Shown here piece after piece: positions 25,997-34,042 of a stretch of 64,000 nucleotides of DNA. The translations under genes and the position numbers were made by a program. How positions within the stretch are numbered: the first letter of the stretch is position 1; each line of letters begins with the position of its first letter. The notes beneath the pieces were generated by a model. That model did no database searches and was not told the DNA's origin. It saw only the letters and a program-made list of their open reading frames with translations. The stretch comes from Oceanobacter kriegii DSM 6294 (GTDB lineage Bacteria > Pseudomonadota > Gammaproteobacteria > Pseudomonadales > Oceanobacteraceae): the NCBI RefSeq assembly GCF_000422845.1, contig NZ_AUGV01000008.1, positions 171,097 through 235,096 on the forward strand, in the 5' to 3' direction.

Positions 25997-27374
25997 GCTG
26001 GTGCAGGTACTCGTCGAATGCCATACAGGCATTACGCACCAGTAGCCGGCCTTTGTCACGTATCCGCACGCCTTGGGCGCTGATGTCGACCAGTTGATCC
26101 TCCACCATTGGCTGCAGTCGGCTCAGGCTGTCGGCCAGAAACTGGCGGCTGTCGATGCCAAAGCGCTGGTCGATGACATCAAAGTCCACTTGCAGGTGGC
26201 AGAGCAGCTCGGTGATGACATAACGAATCACCTTGTCATCGGCGCTGGCTTGCAAGTGTTTCATGGTCGGCAGATAGCCTGCCGCGACGGCACTCTCGTA
26301 TTCGTTCATGACCACCTGATTTTGCAGATAGTAGTCGCCAATCTGGCTGATGGATGAAACACCAAAACCAATCAGATCGCATTGGGCGTGCGTGGTATAG
26401 CCCTGAAAGTTGCGGTGCAGCTGGCCTGCGGCCTGGGCAACGGCCAGCTCGTCGTCAGGCAGGGCAAAGTGATCCATGCCAACGTAGTGGTAGCCTGCGT
26501 CGGTCAGCTTCTGGATGGAATGGCCCAGAATTGCCAGTTTTTCCTGTGCTGATGGCAGGTCATCGCCGTTGATGCGGCGCTGTGGTTTGAAGCGTTCCGG
26601 CAGGTGAGCGTAGTTGAACACCGACAAACGGTCGGGCCGCATGGCGATAATGGCATCCAGCGTTTCGTCAAAGCTGGCCAGTGTTTGATGAGGCAGCCCG
26701 TAGATGAGGTCGATGTTGATGGAACGGAAGCCGAGAGCACGGGCTTCGGCCATCACGCTTTCAATCATTTCCCGTGGCTGAATGCGGTTCACTGCGGCCT
26801 GCACCTTATGCACCAGATCCTGTACGCCGTAGCTGATGCGGTTGAAGCCAAGCTTGCGCAGTAACACCAGCGTGCCGGTGCGAAGTTCCCGCGGGTCGAT
26901 TTCGATGGAAAAGTCGGCGTTTTTGGCGCGGCTGAAGGTAAACAGGTTTTTCAGGTAGTTGACCAGTTCTTCCAGTTCTTCGTCGCTGAGGAAGGTGGGG
27001 GTGCCGCCACCCAGATGCAGTTGCTCTACTTCCGCGACTGGCTGCGTTCCATGCTGGCTCAGCAGGTCGTACTTGGCGCGGATTTCCTGTTTCAGCAGTT
27101 GCAGGTAGGGCGCGGCCTTGCTGGTGTTTTTGGTCACAATCTTGTTGCAGCCGCAGTAGTAGCAAACATGGCGGCAGAACGGGATGTGCAGGTACAGCGA
27201 CAGCGGCCGTGATGGGTCACGGGCAGCAAAGGCCTGACGCTCAATGGCATCACGCTGCTCGGTCTGTGCGCTGACAGGCTGGAACTCAACCGCGGTCGGG
27301 TACGAGGTGTAGCGCGGGCCCGGGCGGTTATAACGTTGGATCAACAAAGGGTCCCAGCATACCTGTTCTGTCAT
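25965..27374 (-). CDS. hemN: Oxygen-independent coproporphyrinogen III oxidase
   Basis: 469 residues, full length for HemN. The radical-SAM iron-sulfur motif is Cys67, Cys71, Cys74 (FCRHVCYYCGC; Cys76 is the fourth conserved Cys). GGGTPTFL and the C-terminal HemN domain follow. It converts coproporphyrinogen III to protoporphyrinogen IX without oxygen, for haem synthesis under low oxygen. An FNR/Anr-like box lies upstream. Haem supply fits with the nearby cytochrome c maturation operon. Confidence 0.96.
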   Translation of the reverse strand: MTEQVCWDPLLIQRYNRPGPRYTSYPTAVEFQPVSAQTEQRDAIERQAFAARDPSRPLSLYLHIPFCRHVCYYCGCNKIVTKNTSKAAPYLQLLKQEIRAKYDLLSQHGTQPVAEVEQLHLGGGTPTFLSDEELEELVNYLKNLFTFSRAKNADFSIEIDPRELRTGTLVLLRKLGFNRISYGVQDLVHKVQAAVNRIQPREMIESVMAEARALGFRSINIDLIYGLPHQTLASFDETLDAIIAMRPDRLSVFNYAHLPERFKPQRRINGDDLPSAQEKLAILGHSIQKLTDAGYHYVGMDHFALPDDELAVAQAAGQLHRNFQGYTTHAQCDLIGFGVSSISQIGDYYLQNQVVMNEYESAVAAGYLPTMKHLQASADDKVIRYVITELLCHLQVDFDVIDQRFGIDSRQFLADSLSRLQPMVEDQLVDISAQGVRIRDKGRLLVRNACMAFDEYLHQHEQQRFSKAI

Positions 27375-27409
27375 GGTGCTAACTCACTGCCTTGATAGTT
27401 GGTCTGACC

Positions 27410-27451
27410 ATTTTACGTGGCTGCGATAGGACCAGAATTGCCCTGTATCAA
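27410..27451 (-). promoter_or_regulatory. Candidate FNR/Anr box and promoter of hemN
   Basis: TTGCC-N4-ATCAA (27438-27451) matches the FNR consensus TTGAT-N4-ATCAA at eight of ten positions. On the minus strand a TAAAAT -10 lies at 27415-27410, so transcription would start near 27403, which puts the box centre at about -41.5, the class II FNR position. Family knowledge: hemN is FNR/Anr-activated in many gammaproteobacteria. Confidence 0.4.
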
Positions 27452-27643
27452 GGGTTGTCGTAGAGCTTTGGGATAACGAACGTATAAAAGCGTCGATCAA
27501 TAGACAAAAAATGGTGATTGGCCTTGATTTCAGCGGCCTCGGGAGTAATCTCGAAAAATTGTAGAACAATGATGTTCTGGCGGATTCAGGGGTACAAGGA
27601 GCTGTTTACCTCGTCCGCGCCGAGAGCAACGACAGGAGCCGTC

Positions 27644-28306
27644 ATGCCCAAAAAACCTTTCACTCCGGAAGAAATTGCCTTCCAGCGTGAGCGCATAATG
27701 GATAGCGCCGCGACCGTCATGTCCCAACTGGGATTCCATTATCTGTCCATGCGCAAACTGGCCGCAGAACTGGATATGACGGCCAGCAATATCTACAACT
27801 ATTTCCCCAGCAAGGAATCCCTGTTACTGCACATTCGACGCCGTGGCTTTGAGTTGCTGTTCGAGCAAACCCGCCTGACGTCGATGGATTCCAGCGACTC
27901 TCTTGATGCCCTGTACCGTTTGACGGCACAGCTGGTGGCGTTTGCCGGTGAACGTGCTGGTTATTATCAGCTGATGTTCCAGCCGCCGGTTATCAAGCCG
28001 GGCCAGAGTGACGACCGCGACGACAACGCGGTAATGAACCTGGATCGTTTGGTCGAAGAATGGCAGCAGCATGTTCAGAGTTTGCTGAGTGATGCGGTGG
28101 ATGCCATGCAGCAGAAGCCGGACGCCGAGCGTCGTCGCCTGACCTTGTATTTCCTGACCGCCATTCATGGCCTGATCGACAGTTATCATCACCGTTCCTT
28201 GCCGCTGCTGCTGGAAGGTGTCGATCTGATCCCGCAAGACATGGTGCAAACCCACACCGAGTGGTTGATTCAGGCCATTGAAACCCGGGTGGCTGCGACC
28301 GCTTGA
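27644..28306 (+). CDS. TetR-family transcriptional regulator
   Basis: About 220 residues from the ATG at 27644, chosen because CAGGAG lies six bases upstream; the frame is open 42 codons further but without support. The N-terminal HTH is clear (RIMDSAATVMSQLGFHYLSM, LDMTASNIYNYFPSKESLL), and the C-terminal ligand domain is divergent. It is divergent from hemN, with 269 bases between the starts. Target and ligand unknown. Confidence 0.88.
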   Translation: MPKKPFTPEEIAFQRERIMDSAATVMSQLGFHYLSMRKLAAELDMTASNIYNYFPSKESLLLHIRRRGFELLFEQTRLTSMDSSDSLDALYRLTAQLVAFAGERAGYYQLMFQPPVIKPGQSDDRDDNAVMNLDRLVEEWQQHVQSLLSDAVDAMQQKPDAERRRLTLYFLTAIHGLIDSYHHRSLPLLLEGVDLIPQDMVQTHTEWLIQAIETRVAATA

Positions 28307-28327
28307 TTACCGTCTTTACCGCCGAGC

Positions 28328-28615
28328 TCAATGATCAGGCGTACGGTTCTGAATACGGTACACCACCGCCAGAATCTCTGCGATCACCTGATACAGCTCG
28401 GCGGGAATTTCATCCCCGATTTCCAGTTGCCCCAACCATTCGGTGAGGCTGGCGTTTTCGTACACCGGCACCGAGTGGGCTAATGCCAGTTCGATGATGG
28501 CCTGGGCGACGTCGTCTTCGCCTTTGGCAACCAGCGTCGGGGCATCGTGCTGGTCGGCAACATAGCTCAGGGCAATGGCCTGATCGGCCAGTTTCAGGGA
28601 TTCCGGAATACTCAT
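28328..28615 (-). CDS. FlhB C-terminal-domain-like protein
   Basis: 95 residues matching the cytoplasmic domain of FlhB/EscU: LVAKGEDDVAQAIIELA, HSVPVYENASL and EIPAELYQVIAEILAVVYR. The autocleavage motif NPTH is missing. Such stand-alone proteins (YlqH/FlhX type) can replace or support the C-terminal part of FlhB in the flagellar export apparatus. The start overlaps the fliK stop (ATGA), so the two genes are translationally coupled. Confidence 0.88.
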   Translation of the reverse strand: MSIPESLKLADQAIALSYVADQHDAPTLVAKGEDDVAQAIIELALAHSVPVYENASLTEWLGQLEIGDEIPAELYQVIAEILAVVYRIQNRTPDH

Positions 28616-30669
28616 GTGTGCAGGTCCACCAGCCGTTGCTCAATGCGGTTCTGTTCGTTGTCGGGCAGCAGGCCGTGTTTGACGTCCAACAGCTCAACGC
28701 GCGCGCCCAGCTGCCCCAAGGTGCTTCTGAGCCCAGCCATTTGCTGACTCAGTTGCTGACGTATCTGGGCTTGTGGCGACCAGAAGGTCACCGAAATATC
28801 GGGCCAGCCCATCACCACTTGCACATCCAACGGGCCGGTTTGCTGCAGATCAAAATGTAGGTTCAGGTGCCAGCGGCTGGGGCGATGTGCTTCGCCGCGT
28901 TGGTCTTTGGTTTCTGTCTGGGCATGGCCGTTGTCACTGGCGTTGTTATGGTCGCTGCTATTGCCACTGAGTCTGGAAGGGAGCGGCTCCTGCTCTGGGC
29001 TTTTTTCCGACGTGCGTTCTGACGCGCGGTCTCCTGCCAACTCCCGCAACGGCTCCGTTTGTTCTTTCCTTAAATCCAGTGTCGCCTGCTGCAACTGGTC
29101 GTTCTGATTGAACAGCAACAGGCTGCGTAGCAGCGACTCGCCCTGACTCTGCGCCTGACGCATCTGTATTTGCTGGGTTTCTATGTTGGCCAACGCACCT
29201 CTGAGCTGTTGTACCAGAGCAGCCTCTGCCGAACCGGATAAACCGGTGGCGCTACCAGAAATAGCTGTGCCGGTCTGAGTTGGCGTCGGGGCTTGGGCCT
29301 GGGTTTGGCTCTGACTTGTAACACTGGCCCAGCTGGTGGGTAATTTGGTGGACAAGGTGGCAGGCAAGGAGGTGGGCAAAGAGGCAGACAAGGGGGAAGG
29401 ACTGCCAGCTCCTTGTTGCGCTAGTCCGCCGTGCTCTGCCAGCAAACGGGTGAGCAGGGTTTTCAGGTTGGGAGGCGTCGCATTGTCCAGGGCGGCCTGA
29501 ACATTGGCACTCTGACGTTGGCTGTATTGCGCGCCTATGCCGTTAAGCTGTTTTTGCAGCTGTGTGGCGTCAGACGCTGATTTGTGTAGGGGCTTGTGCA
29601 ATGGTGGTTGCAGGGGCTTTTGTAGCGTTTTTTGTAGGGAGGGCGACAGTGACTCTGTGGCCTGCGGATTCGTCTGTGCAGTCCCGGTTTGGCTGCTCGC
29701 TTTGGACTCTGAAAGCGTTGTGGATACGACAGAGGCCTTGGCAAACAGTCGCCCCGCAGCTCGAAACAGTTGGCCAGCCAGATCCTGAGAAGTGCTTTCG
29801 GCACTTGAGTCTGGCTGGGCGTTCAGCTGTTGCATCAGATCGGCTTCGTGAAAAATACCGGATTGCAGGATCGCGTGCTTCACCTGGTTGGCGGTTGGGG
29901 GCGTGCTGTTGGATGAATTGGGAGTGAAAGCACCGTCTGCTGTTTGCTTGGCAGTCGGCTGGCTTTGGGTTGTCCCCGAGCCGCCTAATTGAGGCAATTG
30001 CTCAACAAAGGAACGCAAGGCTTGTTGGTTATTCGAGCTCTCAAGGCTGCCCAGCAACTGTTGTAACAGCTGGGCGGTGGCTTGCGATACCGTTTTATTT
30101 GCAGCAACTGGCCCTGCCTGTGACGCATAGCTTTGAATCTGGCTGTGCATACCGCCAGCTTGCGCATTGCCCGCAAATGCTTTGGTGGCGTTGTTTGGCG
30201 ATATGGAAGACGGCGCGGGCTCTGCCGTTTGTATCGGCAGTCGTGAGCGCAGCAGTTGTTGTACTGCTTGTTGTAGAGGAGCGGCGCCGGACTGCGATGG
30301 TGTGGCTGGGCTGGTGCCGGACGGCGGCGGTTTTACCGACAGTACCTCAACGGTCGGCACCGGTTTGGCACTGCTGTCGATGGCCAGAGTCAGCTGGCTG
30401 CCTTTGGCAATGGGGCGCTGGCTGCTGACTTCAAAGGTGTCGTTGCCGGACTTTAATTGCAGCAGCTGTTGGCGGCTTTGCTGGTCGACCCGGGTGGCTA
30501 CCACGCTGGCATGAATGATCTGCACATCGCGTTTGGCCGTTGCCGCATTCATGCTTGTATGGGCAACTTCGCTGCTGCCCGCTGTCCCGTTGCTGGATGG
30601 CGAGCTGGCGGACTGGCGTTGCGGCGCGGTTAATGCGGCGGACAGCAAGGGCTGCATTCGATCCGTCAT
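28612..30669 (-). CDS. fliK: Flagellar hook-length control protein
   Basis: 685 residues. The first 500 or so are low complexity (Gln, Ser, Thr, Pro rich), as expected for the secreted ruler part. The conserved FliK C-terminal domain is at about 590-675 (HLNLHFDLQQTGPLDVQVV, VTFWSPQAQIRQQL, LGARVELLDVKHG). FliK measures hook length and switches the export gate from hook to filament subunits. Longer than E. coli FliK (375). Linked with the FlhB-like gene; no other flagellar genes are in the window. Confidence 0.9.
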   Translation of the reverse strand: MTDRMQPLLSAALTAPQRQSASSPSSNGTAGSSEVAHTSMNAATAKRDVQIIHASVVATRVDQQSRQQLLQLKSGNDTFEVSSQRPIAKGSQLTLAIDSSAKPVPTVEVLSVKPPPSGTSPATPSQSGAAPLQQAVQQLLRSRLPIQTAEPAPSSISPNNATKAFAGNAQAGGMHSQIQSYASQAGPVAANKTVSQATAQLLQQLLGSLESSNNQQALRSFVEQLPQLGGSGTTQSQPTAKQTADGAFTPNSSNSTPPTANQVKHAILQSGIFHEADLMQQLNAQPDSSAESTSQDLAGQLFRAAGRLFAKASVVSTTLSESKASSQTGTAQTNPQATESLSPSLQKTLQKPLQPPLHKPLHKSASDATQLQKQLNGIGAQYSQRQSANVQAALDNATPPNLKTLLTRLLAEHGGLAQQGAGSPSPLSASLPTSLPATLSTKLPTSWASVTSQSQTQAQAPTPTQTGTAISGSATGLSGSAEAALVQQLRGALANIETQQIQMRQAQSQGESLLRSLLLFNQNDQLQQATLDLRKEQTEPLRELAGDRASERTSEKSPEQEPLPSRLSGNSSDHNNASDNGHAQTETKDQRGEAHRPSRWHLNLHFDLQQTGPLDVQVVMGWPDISVTFWSPQAQIRQQLSQQMAGLRSTLGQLGARVELLDVKHGLLPDNEQNRIEQRLVDLHT

Positions 30670-31098
30670 AGCGCCGATCCTGCCGGGTGGTTACTTATGA
30701 GGCTGGAGCGACTGACGTGAAATAACATGGTATCGCTCCTGTGGTGATGGCTATGTCTCTGTAACAGCGACATAGCCTTGGTTACAACGGCCAGGTCTGG
30801 CTAAAAAGCACCGATTGTGTGTCGGACGCTACTGGTCCATGATCAGGCCCGCAGTCAGCCAGACCCGTCAGCCAGCTCTCAGTCAGTCATACAGTGCTTC
30901 TCTGGTTATCGGCAGCGGCCGTAAAAGCTTGAAAACACGATGTAAATAACCCGCTGGTATCAGAAAAATTGAACCAGAGACCTATCTGGGTCAAGCCACT
31001 GCATGGTTTGTTTTTGTATATAATGTGAGGCCTTTTGAGCGACTGGTCAGAACGTCGTTGGCCACTGGCGTATGAAATAACAGGCATCCGGAGTTTGA
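30670..31098. other. 429-base gap between fliK and ccmA with structured repeats
   Basis: No convincing gene. It holds a stem GGCTATGTC/GACATAGCC (30749-30757 and 30769-30777) with an inner hairpin, a long-range inverted repeat GGTCTGGCT/AGCCAGACC (30794-30802 and 30857-30865), and the ccm promoter region. The fliK promoter must also be here. The hairpins have no T-tracts. Confidence 0.5.
30969..31024 (+). promoter_or_regulatory. Palindromic operator and -10 upstream of ccmA
   Basis: TTGAACCAGA (30969-30978) and TCTGGGTCAA (30985-30994) form a 26-base imperfect palindrome with a six-base centre (nine of ten pairs). A TATAAT -10 lies at 31019-31024, and the expected -35 position (around 30996) is poor, so a bound activator may be needed. 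The centre would be near -50. The regulator is unknown; it is not a standard 14-base FNR site. Confidence 0.45.
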
Positions 31099-31806
31099 AT
31101 GCTCGATCGTTACGACAATAACAGTGTCTCTCTGGCCGCCACAGACTTGTTCTGTGAGCGCGATGACCGGGTGTTGTTCGAATCTCTCTCCTTCGCCATT
31201 GGCAATGGTGACCTGTTGCAACTGGCTGGCCCCAACGGTGCGGGCAAAACTACCTTGCTGCGTCTGCTGGCGGGCCTTAATCGTGACTACGACGGCGAAC
31301 TGCTGTGGCACGACGAACCGCTCGATGATGTGTTCTCTGAATACGCCGCCCGGCGTCTGTACCTTGGCCACTCGGCCGCCATCAAACGTGCACTAACCCC
31401 GATTGAAAACCTGCGTTGGCTGGTGAGCCCCTGGGCCGAGCAAGCCAATATCAGCGACGATGAGCTGTGGCAGGCGCTGGAGCAGGTGGAACTGGGTGGC
31501 TACGAGGAAACCCCTTGTAATCAATTGTCTGCCGGGCAGCAGCGTCGGGTGGGGTTGGCACGGCTGGACGTGGTTCCGGCACCGCTGTGGATTCTGGACG
31601 AACCTTTTACGGCGTTGGATGTATACGGCGTTGAATGGCTCGAGCAACGCATCCAGCGCCACGTTGAACGTAACGGTGCTGTCGTGATTACCAGTCACCA
31701 TGCCTTGCAGAACATTCCATCGTTGCAACGACTCGACCTCGGCCTACTGGCAGCCAGTCCGTCGCGGTCAGATGCTGTTAGTGATGCTGAAGAGGGCGCG
31801 TCATGA
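31099..31806 (+). CDS. ccmA: Haem exporter ATP-binding protein CcmA
   Basis: 235 residues. ABC ATPase with Walker A GPNGAGKTTLL, signature LSAGQQRRVG and Walker B LWILDEPFTALD. Forms the CcmABCD complex that releases haem-loaded CcmE in cytochrome c maturation. The C-terminal tail is longer than in E. coli CcmA. CCGGAG lies upstream of the ATG. The end overlaps ccmB by four bases (ATGA). Confidence 0.96.
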   Translation: MLDRYDNNSVSLAATDLFCERDDRVLFESLSFAIGNGDLLQLAGPNGAGKTTLLRLLAGLNRDYDGELLWHDEPLDDVFSEYAARRLYLGHSAAIKRALTPIENLRWLVSPWAEQANISDDELWQALEQVELGGYEETPCNQLSAGQQRRVGLARLDVVPAPLWILDEPFTALDVYGVEWLEQRIQRHVERNGAVVITSHHALQNIPSLQRLDLGLLAASPSRSDAVSDAEEGAS

Positions 31807-32471
31807 GTCTGGTGGCTGCTACTATCAAGCGCGATCTGTTGCTGGCTGCCCGCAATCCGGGCGAGTGGCTTAACCCGCTGATGTTTTTCCTGATGGTGGT
31901 GGCGCTGTTCCCGTTGGCCGTTGACCCTGATCCCAAGTTTCTGGCTCGTATCGCCGGTGGAGTGATCTGGGTGGCTGCCTTGCTGGCAACGCTGTTGTCG
32001 CTGGACGCGCTGTACAAATCCGATGTTGAAGACGGCACGCTCGAGCAGTGGCTGGCGTCGGGTGAGTCCTTGTATTTGCTGGCGTTGGCCAAGGCGCTGG
32101 TGCACTGGCTGTGCAGCGGTTTGCCGTTGACGCTGATGGCTCCAGTGCTCGGCGTGATGATGGCGCTGCCACAGGATGCCTATTGGGCCATGATCCTGAG
32201 CTTGCTGGTGGGTACGCCGGTGCTGAGTCTGCTGGGTTCGGTAGGCGCGGCACTGACGGCGGGTGTTCGTAGCGGTGGGCTGCTACTAAGCTTGTTGATT
32301 CTGCCGATGTACGTGCCGGTACTGATTTTTGCTGCCAGTGCGGTTTATCACGCCGGTATTGGTATGGATTACAATGGCCAAATCGGCTTTTTGGGTGCCA
32401 TGTTGGCATTGGCCGCTTGTCTGACCCCTTTTGCGGCGGCGGCAGCATTGAAACTGAATTTATCGCGCTAG
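31803..32471 (+). CDS. ccmB: Haem exporter permease CcmB
   Basis: 222 residues with six predicted membrane helices (for example LNPLMFFLMVVALFPLAV and GLLLSLLILPMYVPVLIFA), the usual size for CcmB. It is the membrane partner of CcmA in the CcmABCD complex. The overlap with ccmA by four bases points to coupled translation. Confidence 0.95.
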   Translation: MSLVAATIKRDLLLAARNPGEWLNPLMFFLMVVALFPLAVDPDPKFLARIAGGVIWVAALLATLLSLDALYKSDVEDGTLEQWLASGESLYLLALAKALVHWLCSGLPLTLMAPVLGVMMALPQDAYWAMILSLLVGTPVLSLLGSVGAALTAGVRSGGLLLSLLILPMYVPVLIFAASAVYHAGIGMDYNGQIGFLGAMLALAACLTPFAAAAALKLNLSR

Positions 32472-32495
32472 CGAGATGTAGTCAGAGGTTTGTTT

Positions 32496-33257
32496 ATGTG
32501 GCAAAAGCTGGTTCGCCTGTATCACCGTCTGGGTTCGCCCAAATGGTTTTATGAAATCACCTCCGGCTGGATCTTCTGGCTGACGCTGGTGTCTGTGATC
32601 GGCTGTGTTGCCGGTCTGGTGATGGGGTTGCTGTTTGCTCCGGCGGATTATCAACAGGGTGACAGTTTTCGCATCATTTACATTCATGTGCCAGCGGCCA
32701 TTGTGGCGCAGTCGGCCTTTATGATGATGGCGGTTTCCGGAGCGGTGTATCTGGTCTGGAAAATGAAAATGGCGGCCTGGGTTGCCCGTGCGGTTGCGCC
32801 ATTAGGGGCCAGCTTCTGCCTGATTGCGCTGTTTACCGGGGCTATTTGGGGCAAGCCAACCTGGGGTACCTGGTGGGTGTGGGACGCGCGCCTGACGTCG
32901 ATGTTGTTGCTGCTGTTCCTGTATTTCGGGGTCATGGCGTTGCAGCGGGCGATTGAGTCGGAAGAGGCCAGCCACAAGGCCGGTGCCATTTTGTCGCTGG
33001 TGGGCGTTGTGAATATTCCGATCATCAAGTACTCGGTGGAGTGGTGGAACACCCTGCACCAGCCAGCAACCCTGAAACTGACCGAAAAACCGAGCATGGC
33101 TCCGGAAATGCTTTGGCCGTTGCTGATTATGATTGTCACCACCTACGTGTTCTTTGCCCTGATGGTGATTTTGCGCACCCGCAACGAAATCCTCTGGCAC
33201 GAACGCAAGCGCGGTTGGGTGCAAGAGCTGCCGGAAATGCTGGGAGGAAAACGCTGA
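32496..33257 (+). CDS. ccmC: Haem handling protein CcmC
   Basis: About 253 residues, six membrane helices. The periplasmic tryptophan-rich WWD motif reads WGKPTWGTWWVWDAR, and conserved His residues flank it (IYIHVPAAI, WWNTLHQPA). CcmC presents haem to CcmE. The start is placed at ATG 32496, because CAGAGG lies seven bases upstream; a TTG two codons earlier is possible. The stop overlaps ccmD by one base. Confidence 0.96.
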   Translation: MWQKLVRLYHRLGSPKWFYEITSGWIFWLTLVSVIGCVAGLVMGLLFAPADYQQGDSFRIIYIHVPAAIVAQSAFMMMAVSGAVYLVWKMKMAAWVARAVAPLGASFCLIALFTGAIWGKPTWGTWWVWDARLTSMLLLLFLYFGVMALQRAIESEEASHKAGAILSLVGVVNIPIIKYSVEWWNTLHQPATLKLTEKPSMAPEMLWPLLIMIVTTYVFFALMVILRTRNEILWHERKRGWVQELPEMLGGKR

Positions 33258-33508
33258 TGGAATTCAATAGCTTCAGTGAATTTCTGGCGATGGGACGCCA
33301 CGGTTTTTACGTCTGGTTGTCCTATGGTCTGGCGGCGCTGGTGATTGCCGTCAATGTGATACTGCCCATGCTGCAACGTCGGCGCCTGATCCGCGAACAG
33401 GCTCAGCGCGTACGTCGTCAGCAACGGCCCAATAAAACGGCAGCAGGCAATGCATCTGCTTCCGAATCAGCTGCCCCAGAGGCGGCGACCGTGAAAAGCC
33501 GCCCGTAA
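33257..33508 (+). CDS. ccmD: Small haem exporter subunit CcmD
   Basis: 83 residues. A single membrane helix (about 16-37, YVWLSYGLAALVIAVNVILP) with the typical CcmD lead MEFNSFSEFLAMGRHGFYVW, then a basic stretch (RRRLIREQAQRVRRQQR) and a low-complexity tail. It stabilises the CcmABC-CcmE complex. The C-terminal tail (Ala/Ser/Glu) is longer than in E. coli CcmD. The start overlaps the ccmC stop by one base, after GGGAGG. Confidence 0.93.
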   Translation: MEFNSFSEFLAMGRHGFYVWLSYGLAALVIAVNVILPMLQRRRLIREQAQRVRRQQRPNKTAAGNASASESAAPEAATVKSRP

Positions 33509-33535
33509 GGAGCTGTTAGTGATGAGAGGTAACGC

Positions 33536-34042
33536 ATGAATCCCAAACGTAAGAAGCGCTTGCAACTGATTATCTTTTTGGTGATTGGATTTGGTGCTGC
33601 GGTTGGATTGCTGATGTATTCACTCAGCCAGAACATCAACCTGTTTCATACGCCGAGCCAGATTGCCGCTGGCGAAGTGCCGCAAGGGCGTACCATTCGT
33701 GCCGGCGGCCTGGTGGTCGAGGGCAGTGTCAAACGCGACAACAGTGGCCTTGGCGTGACCTTTGAAGTCACCGATGGTGCTGCCAACGCAACCATCTTCT
33801 ACGAAGGCATCCTGCCGGACCTGTTCCGTGAGGGGCAGGGCATTGTGGCCATGGGCCAGCTCGATGCTAACGGCGTGTTGCAGGCATCGGAAGTGTTGGC
33901 CAAGCACGATGAAAACTACATGCCGCCGGAAGTGAAAGAGGCGCTGGAGCAAGCCCATAAGGATGGCAAGCAATCCATGCAAGAGGCTGCCAATGGCGGT
34001 TACGGCACGGATTCCGAGACAAACAAGGCCGGAGCGTACTGA
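33536..34042 (+). CDS. ccmE: Haem chaperone CcmE
   Basis: 168 residues. One N-terminal membrane helix (about 10-30), an OB-fold periplasmic domain, and the haem-attachment motif [10 protein letters not shown] with covalent haem ligand His124 and the axial Tyr128 (E. coli His130 and Tyr134). It carries haem from CcmC to the CcmF/H ligation complex. The C-terminal tail is flexible and longer than average. The stop codon overlaps the ccmF start by one base. Confidence 0.96.
   Translation: MNPKRKKRLQLIIFLVIGFGAAVGLLMYSLSQNINLFHTPSQIAAGEVPQGRTIRAGGLVVEGSVKRDNSGLGVTFEVTDGAANATIFYEGILPDLFREGQGIVAMGQLDANGVLQASEVLAKHDENYMPPEVKEALEQAHKDGKQSMQEAANGGYGTDSETNKAGAY

Noticed and set aside
28612..30669. fliK as evidence of a full flagellar cluster
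   Set aside because: Only fliK and the FlhB-like gene are present here; other flagellar genes would be elsewhere.
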